Assembly (NCBI GenBank): GCA_947462335.1
Contig: OX381717.1
Coordinates: 15,553,166-15,617,165, forward strand
Direction: 5' to 3'
Source: Harmothoe impar
Taxonomy: Eukaryota > Annelida > Polychaeta > Phyllodocida > Polynoidae
DNA: 64,000 bases
The stretch's first letter is position 1, and each line of letters starts with the position of its first letter. Below the pieces are notes generated by a model. It searched no databases and was not told the origin of the DNA. It saw nothing but the letters and a program-made list of their open reading frames with translations. The position numbers were made by a program, and so were the translations under genes. Below are positions 44,001-56,000 of this stretch, in pieces.

Positions 44001-47000
44001 TCAGGAATTGATTTATTGCCTATCAGCTGCATTAAACAAAAAAAACTTGCAACAAGCATGCTGAATCGCAATAGTAGCCCTTTCGATATAGCTAACCCCA
44101 GTATGCAGACTCAAGGATACCCAAGATATGTACTCCATTTATTTTAACTCAAAATGTTGCCTATATTTCTTTTACTGGTGACTATCTGTGTGTTCAAATA
44201 CTTTTGATTGTCTTCCAAATCCAGCATCCCCTACCTGCATATTAGGTATATCTGACTTATGTGAATGGTCTAATTAATTAAACACATTGTGGAAGTCAAA
44301 GTCAATGTATTTAAATGTAGATGATAACAAGTGAGGGCGCAAACAGATTCCATCTGTTTGCTAGCCCTCACTTGTTTGAGAAGATACTGGATTTAATATT
44401 TATGCAGGGTTGTGGCATTTGGAGGGGTGTTTGGGATTTATTTAAGAGTAAGTGAGGAAATTTGTTTACTTGATGAGGTTATAAATGACAACAAAGGAAT
44501 TCCTTCTGTTATAATGGAAACTGGTTTTATTAATAATGAAAAGGGCAGCAATCAATTGACTTGGATGAAGATTGATATATTGAAGAGTTCCTAGACTTTC
44601 TAAATGTCTAGTGGAATTCCTAGATATAGAGTTTCTAGACCCATTGATGAGTCTAGATACACATGTTGAAGAGTTCCTAAACATGTGGATGAGTTTCCTA
44701 GATATGTGGAACAGTTTCTAGATGGGTTTCACGCCTGACTTGTATCTGAAATTCCCTCTCATGAAGTCCATATTTAAAGGGCTAGTATGAGTCTTATGGG
44801 GCCCCTAGTCATGTTGTGGAGCCCCAAGACGTGGTATGGAGCCCCTACACGTGTTGTGGAGCCCCTACACGTGTTGTGGGGACCCTAGTCATGTTGTGGA
44901 GCCCCTAGGCCTGTTGTGGAGCCCCTAGACGTGTTGTGGGGCCCCTGATCAAGGTTCTGAGTGCTGCGTCCACATGGCCAAGGCTCCCGCTCCTGCGACT
45001 CCGGCGACTCCCGCTCCCATGGCTCCAATCTGTGCGACTCCTGCTCGTACCGCTCACGTTCACTGGAAAATATAAAAATTTACATATCACTAGTGCTCCT
45101 CGGGAAATGACCAACACTGACAGGCGGCTGGGAATAATTAAATTTATTTTATAAATTTAATGTAGACATTATACAATGATATAAGATATATATATGAAAT
45201 TAATTACCTGTTTAATACAATATTATAGAAAATTTGATAAGTATGAGCCCTCTTTTAGTTTTATGAGGGACGAATAAAATGATGATTTATAGGTGTGGGT
45301 GGGTGGGAAATTGTAGATGTGACCCGTGTGGTACGGGGTTTGAAGTTGGAATGGTGGTTGAGATTTGAATGTGGAGGGGACTAGGTTTTATGTAGGTAAT
45401 GGCGTATGAATATTGTTAGGAGGGCAGGTGAGTTTGAGGTAGATTTAGTGTTATGGCATTTCACCAGAGGGCCCCAGTGACCCCCCTCAGCACCAATACT
45501 GGGCTGTGGGCACACCACTAGTGCTCCTCGGGAAATGACCAACACTGACAGGCGGCTGGGAATAATTAAATTTATTTTATAAATTTAATGTAGACATTAT
45601 ACAATGATATAAGATATATATATGAAATTAATTACCTGTTTAATACAATATTATAGAAAATTTGATAAGTATGAGCCAAACCTGCCAAATTTTATGATTG
45701 TTGGTATAAGTTGGGATGGTGGGTGGAAATTATGAATTATGATACAAGTGAGGGCGCAAACAGATTCCATCTGTTTGCTAGCCCTCACTTGTTTGAGAAG
45801 ATACTGGATTTACTATTTTGGAAGGGGCTGAGTTTGGAAACGCATTAGGCATTTGGAGGTGCGTTTGGGATTTATTTCAAAGCTGGTGAGGAAATTTGTT
45901 TACTTGATGACATAGAGGTTATAAATGACAACAAAGGAATTCCTTCTGTTATAATGGAAACTGATTTTATTAATAATTAAGTTTTGGTCACATTGGTCTG
46001 TGAGTCCATACCGGTACTGTGTAGTTTAAGTTGTGCTCAGATTTCAAAATTCCCCAACCCCCCCCACTGAAGTTAAAAATTGACCCATTTTCCTGGAAAT
46101 ATTTTTTTCTATAATTTCAAGGTCTATATTAGATTGTGTGCAAGTGTCATATTTGAGAAATAGGCCTAACCCCCCGAAATGGGCACTTTAGTTTTGGTCA
46201 CATTGGTCTGTGAGTCCATACCGGTACTGTGTCGTTTTAGTTGTGCTCAGATTTCAAAATTCCCCAACCCCCCCACTGAAGTAAAAAATTGACCCATTTT
46301 CCTGGAAATATTTTTTTCTATAATTTCAAGGTCTATATTAGATTGTGTGCAAGTGTCATATTTGAGAAATAGGCCTAACCCCCCGAAATGGGCACTTTAG
46401 TTTTGGTCACATTGGTCTGTGAGTCCATACCGGTACTGTGTCGTTTTAGTTGTGCTCAGATTTCAAAATTCCCCAACCCCCCCACTGAAGTAAAAAATTG
46501 ACCCATTTTCCTGGAAATATTTTTTTCTATAATTTCAAGGTCTATATTAGATTGTGTGCAAGTGTCATATTTGAGAAATAGGCCTAACCCCCCGAAATGG
46601 GCACTTTAGTTTTGGTCACATTGGTCTGTGAGTCCATACCGATACTGTGTAGTTTAAGTTGTGCTCAGATTTCAAAATTCCCCAACCCCCCCCACTGAAG
46701 TTAAAAATTGACCCATTTTCCTGGAAATACTTTTTTCTATAATTTCAAGGTCTGTATTAGATTGTGTGCAAGTGTCATATTTGAGAAATAGGCCTAACCC
46801 CCCGAAATGGGCACTTTAGTTTTGGTCACATTGGTCTGTGAGTCCATACCGATACTGTGTAGTTTAAGTTGTGCTCAGATTTCAAAATTCCCCAACCCCC
46901 CCCACTGAAGTTAAAAATTGACCCATTTTCCTGGAAATATTTTTTTCTATAATTTCAAGGTCTATATTAGATTGTGTGCAAGTGTCATATTTGAGAAATA

Positions 47001-50000
47001 GGCCTAACCCCCCGAAATGGGCACTTTAGTTTTGGTCACATTGGTCTGTGAGTCCATACCGGTACTGTGTCGTTTTAGTTGTGCTCAGATTTCAAAATTC
47101 CCCAACCCCCCCCCACTGAAGTTAAAAATTGACCCATTTTCCTGGAAATATTTTTTTCTATAATTTCAAGGTCTATATTAGATTGTGTGCAAGTGTCATA
47201 TTTGAGAAATAGGCCTAACCCCCCGAAATGGGCACTTTAGTTTTGGTCACATTGGTCTGTGAGTCCATACCGGTACTGTGTCGTTTTAGTTGTGCTCAGA
47301 TTTCAAAATTCCCCAACCCCCCCCACTGAAGTTAAAAATTGACCCATTTTCCTGGAAATATTTTTTTCTATAATTTCAAGGTCTATATTAGATTGTGTGC
47401 AAGTGTCATATTTGAGAAATAGGCCTAACCCCCCGAAATGGGCACTTTAGTTTTGGTCACATTGGTCTGTGAGTCCATACCGGTACTGTGTCGTTTTAGT
47501 TGTGCTCCGATTTCAAAATTCCCCAACCCCCCCACTGAAGTAAAAAATTGACCCATTTTCCTGGAAATATTTTTTTCTATAATTTCAAGGTCTATATTAG
47601 ATTGTGTGCAAGTGTCATATTTGAGAAATAGGCCTAACCCCCCGAAATGGGCACTTTAGTTTTGGTCACATTGGTCTGTGAGTCCATACCGGTACTGTAT
47701 AGTTTAAGTTGTGCTCAGATTTCAAATGGTGAGTGAAGTTGATCTGTTGGGAGCCTTCTTGGCGTGTTGGGAGCCTTCTTGACGTGTTGGGAGCCTTCCT
47801 GACGTGTTGGGAGCCTTCCTGACGTATTGGGAGCCTTCCTGGCATGTTGGGAGCCTTCTTGGCGTGTTGGGAGCCTTCCTGACGTGTTGGGAGTCTTCCT
47901 GACGTATTGGGTGCCTTCCTGGCATGTTGGGAGCCTTCTTGGCGTGTTGGGAGCCTTCCTGACGTGTTGGGAGCCTTCCTGACGTATTGGGAGCCTTTGG
48001 TAAAAAAAAAAATCAATCGATGTGTATAGTAAAGAATGCAAACATGCCCATAGCTCTGGAACTAAACATGATAGAGAGATAAATTGAACATTTCTGAACT
48101 CCTCTCGCCAAGACGCTTCGTTTGGCACTATAATTGGCTCTGAAGAAACATTTCCTAGACCCCCCCCCCCTGAAGTCAATAATTGGGTAAATGACCTGGG
48201 AATTGTTTTTTATATAAATTCAAGGTCTATATTTAGCAGTGCGTTAGTGGCAGTACTGAGAATTAGGACTAACTTCCTGAAAGTATCCCATGAAAATTGG
48301 TCACATTGGGCGCTCAGTCAGTACTGTGGAGTTTAAGATTTTCTCTGAAGACCAAATTTCAGAGACCCCCCTGAAGTAAAAAATTGGGTAAATGCTGACC
48401 CGAGGAGGAGTGGTTGGAGCCCCTAGACGTGTTGAAGAGCCCCTGATCAAGGTTCTGAGTGCTGTGTCCACGTGGCCAAGGCTCCCGCTCCTGCAACTCC
48501 GGCGACTCCCGCTCCCGTGGCTCCCGTTTGTGCGACTCTTGCTCGTACCGCTCACGTTCACTGGAAAATATAAGAATTTACATATAAAATGGCAGAAAAA
48601 GAACTTTAACTTCTGAAGAACCATGGCCTTTACTACCGGGTATTTACATGTATTAAAGCACAGACAGCTCTATTAACCTTTCTGAGTGTTAAATACCGGG
48701 TATTTACATCTTTTAAAGCACAGGCAACTCTAATAACCTTTCTGAGGCAGTACTGTGGAGTTTAAGGTCGGACATGTATCAAACCAGGGGGGGGGGACAA
48801 AAGGTCACTAATATGCACCTAGCTCTGGAACTAAACATGATAGAGAGATAAATTGAACATTTCTGAACTCCTCTCGCCAAGACGCATCATTTGGAGCCAT
48901 AATTTAGTCTCGATTTTCACAATATTCTTCATTCTGCTCTTTTAAATTTTGAGGTACCTAGACATGATATTTGAGAATTTCCTTTTGCTGGGACTACCAC
49001 TAATGTCCAAAGAATGAGAATTTCTCGGAGATATTGCATAATATGCAGTAGTTATTTAGTAAACATGAACTGAACTCGTTTGGTGTTAACTGGGGCGCGC
49101 GCAATTTTTTTCGCCCCCCCCCCATGGGCCCTTTGGAAATGTTCAATTTTGAGGTACTTAGACACAATATTTGAGAAATTCTTTTTGCGAGGACTACAAT
49201 AGATGTGTATAGTAAAGAATGCAAACATGCCCATAGCTCTGGAACTAAACATGATAGAGAGATAAATTGAACATTTCTGAACTCCTCTCGCCAATACGCT
49301 TCGTTTGGCACTATAATTGGCTCTGAAGAAACATTTCCTAGACCCCCCCCCTGAAGTCAATAATTGGGTAAATGACCTGGGAATTGTTTTTTTATATAAA
49401 TTCAAGGTCTATAGATAGCAGTGCGTTAGTGGCAGTACTGAGAATTAGGCCTAACTCCCTGAAAGTATCCCATGAAAATTGGTCACATTGGGCGCTCAGT
49501 CAGTATTGTGGAGTTCAAAATTTCGTCAGATTTCAGTGACAGTTCCAAGAATGACAAATTATATAATTTAGGCTCCGAATTCTTAGTTGGGACTAAAGCA
49601 GCTTATTCACAAGGAAGGGGGGGGGGCAAAAGGTTACTAATATGCACCTAGCTCTGGAACTAAACATGATAGAGAGATAAATTGAACATTTCTGAACTCC
49701 TCTCGTCAAGACGCTTCATTTGGCACTATAATTTGCTCTGAAGAAAAATTTCAGAGACCCCCTGAAGTCAAAAATTGGGTAAATGCTGACCCGAGGAGGA
49801 GTGGTTGGAGCCCTTAGAGGTGTTGAAGAGCCCCTGATCAAGGTTCTGAGTGCTGTGTCCACGTGGCCAAGGCTCCTGCTCCTGCGACTCCGGCGACTCC
49901 CGCTCCCGTGGCTCCCGTTTGTGCGACTCCCGCTCGTACCGCTCATGTTCACTGGAAAATATAAGAATTTACATATAAAATGGCAGAAAAAGAACTTTAA

Positions 50001-53000
50001 CTTCTGAAGAACCATGGCCTTTACTACCGGGTATTTACATGTATTAAAGCACAGACAGCTCTATTAACCTTTCTGAGTGTTAAATACCGGGTATTTACAT
50101 CTTTTAAAGCACAGGCAACTCTAATAACCTTTCTGAGGCAGTACTGTGGAGTTTAAGGTCGGACATGTATCAAACCAGGGGGGGGGGGGCAAAAGGTCAC
50201 TAGTATGCACCTAGCTCTGGAACTAAACATGATAGAGAGATAAATTGAACATTTCTGAACTCCTCTCGTCAAGACGCTTCGTTTGGCACTATAATTGGCT
50301 CTGAAGAAAAATTTCAGAGACTCCCTGAAGTCAAAAATTGGGTAAATGACCTGGGAATTGTTTCTTATATAAATTCAAGGTCTATATTTAGCAGTGCGTT
50401 AGTGGCAGTACTGAGAATTAGGCCTAACCCCCTGAAAGTATCCCATGAAAATTGGTCACATTGGGCGCTCAGTCAGTATTGTGGAGTTCAAAATTTCGTC
50501 AGATTTCAGTGACAGTTCCAAGAATGACAAATTATATAATTTAGGCTCCGAATTCTTAGTTGGGACTAAAGCAGCTTATTCACAAGGAAGGGGGGGGGGG
50601 CAAAAGGTTACTAATATGCACCTAGCTCTGGAACTAAACATGATAGAGAGATAAATTGAACATTTCTGAACTCCTCTCGTCAAGACGCTTCGTTTGGCAC
50701 TATAATTGGCTCTGAAGAAAAATTTCAGAGACTCCCTGAAGTCAAAAATTGGGTAAATGACCTGGGAATTGTTTCTTATATAAATTCAAGGTCTATATTT
50801 AGCAGTGCGTTAGTGGCAGTACTGAGAATTAGGCCTAACCCCCTGAAAGTATCCCATGAAAATTGGTCACATTGGGCGCTCAGTCAGTATTGTGGAGTTC
50901 AAAATTTCGTCAGATTTCAGTGACAGTTCCAAGAATGACAAATTATATAATTTAGGCTCCGAATTCTTAGTTGGGACTAAAGCAGCTTATTCACAAGGAA
51001 GGGGGGGGGGCAAAAGGTTACTAATATACACCTAGCTCTGGAACTAAACATAATAGAGAGATAAATTGAACATTTCTGAACTCCTCTCGCCAAGACGCTT
51101 TTTTTGGAGCCATATTTTAGTTTCGATTTTCATAATATTCTTCATTCTGCTTTTTTCAGTTTTGAAGTACCTAGACATGATATTTGAGAAAATCCTTTTG
51201 CTGGGACTAGTGTAGTACATTGTTAACCTGGGGGGGGGCACGGGGTCCCTTAGATAAAAGTTCATAGAGTCTATCCTAGACCAGACATCAAAATGCTTTT
51301 ATTTTTTGTGAGATACTTAGGTACCAAATTAAAATCTATCCTTCGCACACAGTATAGTAAACATGTTTATCTACTTTCTCATGTCCATCCCATATAAAAT
51401 GCTTTAACAATTAGGCCATACCCACCCCCCCCCCCCCCCACACAGCCAATTTTTGAAAATTGTGGATTTCGTCAGATTTCAGTGACAGTTCCAAGAATGA
51501 CAAATTATATAATTTAGGCTCCGAATTCTTAGTTGGGACTAAAGCAGCTTATTCACAAGGAAGGGGGGGGGGCAAAAGGTTACTAATATGCACCTAGCTC
51601 TGGAACTAAACATGATAGAGAGATAAATTGAACATTTCTGAACTCCTCTCGCCAAGACGCTTTTTTGGAGCCATATTTTAGTTTCGATTTTCATAATATT
51701 CTTCATTCTGCTCTTTTCAGTTTTGAAGTACCTAGACATGATATTTGAGAATTTCCTTTTGCTGGGACTACCACAGATGTCCAAAGAATGAGAATTTCTG
51801 GGAGATATTGCATAATATGCAGTAGTTATTTAGTAAACATGAACTGAACTCGTTTGGTGTTAACTGGGGCGCGCGCAAATTTTTTCGCCCCCCCCCCCCC
51901 ATGGGCCCTTTGGAAATGTTCAATTTTGAGGTTCTTAGACATGATATTTGAGAAAATCATTTTGCTGGGACTAGTGTAGTACATTGTTAAACCGGGGGGG
52001 GGGGGGGGCCGGGGTCCCTTAGATAAAAGTTCATAGAGTCTATCCTAGACCAGACATCAAAATGCTTTTATTTTTTGTGGGATACTTAGGAACCAAATTA
52101 AAATCTATCCTTTGCACACAGTATAGTAAACATGTTTATCTACTTTCTCATGTCTCTCCCATATAAAATGCTTTAACATTTAGGCCATACCCCCCCCCCC
52201 CCCCTCACACAGCCAATTTTGAAAATTGTGGATTTCGTCAGATTTCAGTGACAGTTCCAAGAATGACAAATTATATAAATTAGGCTCCGAATTCTTAGTT
52301 GGGACTAAAGCAGCTTATTCACAAGGAAGGGGGGGGGGGCAAAAGGTTACTAATATGCACCTAGCTCTGGAACTAAACATGATAGAGAGATAAATTGAAC
52401 ATTTCTGAACTCCTCTCGCCAAGACGCTTTTTTTGGCGCTATGCAAAAGAGTCTAAGTCGAAGCGTTCTACTCGCCAAAATTCTCAAACAAAGTCAAATT
52501 TCGCAAAAAGTAGGGGGGGTGGAGGACTGACACACTAGGGCCTAATAAAGATGACATTTCTGCACCTAACGAGCCTAATAAGGTGAATATTGGTTGAGAA
52601 TTACCTTCGATATGAGCCATTTTCAAGAAATTTGATTCAAGTTGAGAAATGACAGTGGGGTCTGCGTCGGTTTCAAGTCACCCCCAACCACATAAGGCTA
52701 AAGGGATATCGGGCTGGGGGGTATCACGAAACTGCTTGGTGGCCGCTCAGCTTGCGATCAGCTGATCGTTGACCCACATTTAGATTGATACGATGACACT
52801 TTTTTGAATCACATTTCTTGAAAATGGCTTATATCAAAGGTAAATCTCAACCAATAGTCACCTTATTAGGCTCGTTAGATGTAGAAATGTCATCTTTATT
52901 AGGCCCTGGTGTGTCAGCCCTCCACCCCCCCTACTTTTTGTGAAATTTGACTTTGTTTGGGAATTTTGGCGAGTAGAACGAGTAGACTTAGAGTCTATCA

Positions 53001-56000
53001 TTTGATCATTGGCTCTGTTTTTTGGTCTTAGCAAGTTTAGCGCCCGGTCTTCCTCATTTTGCGGAACAACCCGGCTACTGAGCTGTCCGCAATTTCAACC
53101 CCCATAAGAGAGGAGGCTAATCTATCAATGACAACAATAATTGCGGACTTACCTTGCATATGTGAGCTGTAATCGATGAAATTAACCAATTTGGTACCGA
53201 ATCATCGTCCCTCGGCGTTCCACTGTCCGCCATGTTGGATTTTGCTACCGGAGATTGCCGAAGCGCTCGATAAACAAATTATTTTTTGATCAAGGCGGTA
53301 ATACTGTCCAAAATGTCCGCAAATGCCTTTATATTACCTGTAGGAGTAATAATATTACCTTGAATGTCCGCAATTTGCTCGATTTCGGAAGATAAAGATG
53401 TTCGTGCCGACCCCCGAGTAAACCGGATGTCATTTTTGATGGCGTAAAACGGGAAACCTTTTCTCAAGAATCCGACGAGTCAAGTTTCGGCGACTTAACT
53501 TTGCCGAAAATCAATCAATCCTCCTTAATTTGACCATGTAAGTAGTAAATTATTGCGGATTAACAAAGAATAATATGTTTTCTTCAAGTTGTCACCTTTT
53601 TAGGCATTAGAAACAATGATAAGTCGTGGAAAATGGACTTCAAGCGAGACGAGTCAGTGAACTCGCTGACTCGCCTGTAAAAAAGTCAACTTCGAGGAAG
53701 GTTATTATTGTAATCTGTTAAATAAAAATCATGTAAAAGGAGAGTCATTGTTGGTTTGTGATAAGAGTTATCAACGGACTGCCTTTTTGAGCGCTTTAGA
53801 GACGCAGGCTTTTTGGGTGTCTATGTAGACCTGGTGGGCTTGTGAGCGCCATCCTCCAAATTGTTTAATTGATAGCTCGTCTGCGCCATGGAGGTGTGCC
53901 TGGGTGGCGGCCGTCTTTCTCAGGCAGTGCAGAGTCCAGTTCTTTGGCTTCTTTCCAAGTGCGTCCATGGCATGGTCCCACACTTTCCTTATGTGGGACG
54001 CCGGGACTGGTCGTCTTGTAGTAGGGAACATGAGGAATGGGTCTGATGATGCTCGCGTGGGCACTTCCTGTACGGCCCGGGCCATGGCTTTGACCGGGCA
54101 CATGAGTGACCCATTCACAGCTGGGATTCGAACCACCCGGGTTTGTCCTCACAGCTGTAGGTTCTTTCCGGCTTTTATTGTTATTTGGACGTGTGACTTG
54201 TATAGTTTGACGTCCCCTCTTGTGAGGTGGGATGTACTTTGGAACAACTTCACCCTCTTTGGTGCTACCTCCGACTGTCTCATGGCACCGAAGAACATCA
54301 TCAGCACTGCTGCCCGGACCTGCTTGTCCTTGGACTTGTGTGCTATGTGTTTCACGGCGGCCTTGAGTGATTGCATGTCTATGGGTTGCTTCACCTTCGG
54401 GACGTACTTTTTGTTCCTTTTGATGCCCTGCAGGGCCCTTACTACCCTGGGGTGGTACGCCCCCCTGGTGTTTCCTTTTGCTAGCCTGATGTACTGCCTC
54501 ACGTGTGACACATGCGTAAGCACCGTCTTTGGAGACTTGAGGTGCATTGCCATGTACTCCACGTAAGCACACATCATGGTGTGGTGGGGGGACCTGTGAT
54601 TGAACCCCACCCTCCTTGCAAATGCCAGGTATGTGGATACTGCTGCCCTGTGGGCCACCCATGTGCTGGGGGCTCTGGATGCCTGCTGCCGCTGGGCGGC
54701 CTTCTTTAGAAGAGAGTCGACTGCCGGATCTGCAAAACACCGGATGCTGTGTGAGGTCAAGGGCATACATGCATGGGGTGGTAAGGCAGAGGTTATTGTC
54801 AATTATGGCTTGTTTAGCATTATCATTAGCTTGTTGGGACAAGTGGGCCCTGCTCAGTTTGTCTGCTACCTCGTTCTCCGCCCCCGGTATATGCCCATAT
54901 GACAGGTGGATGTTAAACAATGCCTGTATCATCCATGCCCCTCTGGCTGCCTCCAGCATTACCCCATTCTGGCCTTTGTCGGACTCTAGGACTTGTACTG
55001 ATGCCATGTTGTCGCAGAGCACGTGTATATGTGTGCCTGCGTCTTGAGGGCCAATGAATGTATGCATGGCTATGAGTATGTTGATGGCCTCGAGTTCGCT
55101 GATGTTATTCACTGGGTCTAGAATGGGGCAGACCTGGGCCGCATAGGCCCTCTGTCCGTCTGATCCTCCCACACCGGAGAGGCATGCGTCCACAGTGAAT
55201 ACCCTGGAGGGGGCCGGTTCTGGGATAAGGCCTACCCCGTTCCAGTCCTGGCAGAACTGGATCAGCCAGTCCATATCCTTTTTCATTTCAGCTGATACTT
55301 TGATGAACTGTCTTTTCATGCCCCTCAGGGCTTCCAGGAGGCGATTGACAAACAAGCGCGCCGGCTTGATGCATTTGGCTACAAACACTATACTGCCTAT
55401 TAATGACTGCAATTGTTTCTTGCATATGGACTTCTTGGACCTGAATCTTGTGACCTTCTCGAGCACCTCCTTGACCTTGGCTTCCGGTATGGATAGGGTC
55501 ATATCTGGGGCACTGATGTTTATACCGAGCCAGCACACCTGCTGAGAGGGGGGCTGTAGCTTGCTGGTAGCCTCTGGTAGTCCTAGCTCCTTCAGCAGTG
55601 CTCTGGCCCTTTCATAGTGGGCCTGTGAGTCGGCCATGTTGTCACTTATGATTATGAGGTCGTCTAGATACATTTTGCTTTTTATTCCCTCGCGTGCTAG
55701 GATCTGTACTACTGCTTCTGCGACCTTTTGCATATGGAGACTACTGGTTCTGCACCCAAATGGTACGCTGGTGTCACATATGTATTGGCCCCTCCATTTG
55801 AGGCACAGCAGGGGCCAATCCCCTGGGTCCGCCCGCAGGTTCTTATAGGCCCTTTCTATGTCTATTGAGCACATATAGGCCCCGGGGCCCACTTGTAGGA
55901 GGTCTTCTACAAAGGCCTCTATTGTAGGGAGACTGTGTTCCCTGGTGGAACCGAAGACTGCATTCTTCATGACATACGCATTGATAGACGTCACTTCGGG

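Larger units (their letters stand above)
48000..52440. repeat. Mosaic of dispersed repeats in gene B intron 2
   Basis: Built from a few modules in varying order. One is a block around tagctctggaactaaacatg, starting near 48050, 48828, 49234, 49648, 50211, 50622, 51032, 51594 and 52362. Others are a block resembling the satellite (aattcaaggtctatattta, gaattaggcctaac), a block taccgggtatttacat, and long C or G runs. 50211-51032 is a local tandem array with a period of about 411 bp. Two exon-like Arg/Glu-rich copies lie inside. No gene of its own is seen. Confidence 0.75.

Noticed and set aside
45981..47725. CRISPR-like array
   Set aside because: The units are 210 bp tandem copies without unique spacers, in a eukaryotic intron; it is a satellite.
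47666..48179. Minus-strand open frames across the 20-bp minisatellite as a repeat protein
   Set aside because: All three frames stay open because of the repeat composition. There are no splice or start signals, and the 20-bp period is not a multiple of three.
53640..53690. Helitron 3' end (hairpin near ctcgcctg)
   Set aside because: The 8-bp-stem hairpin is present in both copies, but the following bases are not CTRR and no TC 5' start or Rep/helicase coding was found.
53865..54730. C-terminal 330 codons of the long minus-strand pol frame as a real protein domain
   Set aside because: This part is Gly/Pro/Gln/His-rich with no recognisable motif and overlaps the recombinase, whose catalytic residues are in another frame. 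It is a by-product open frame.
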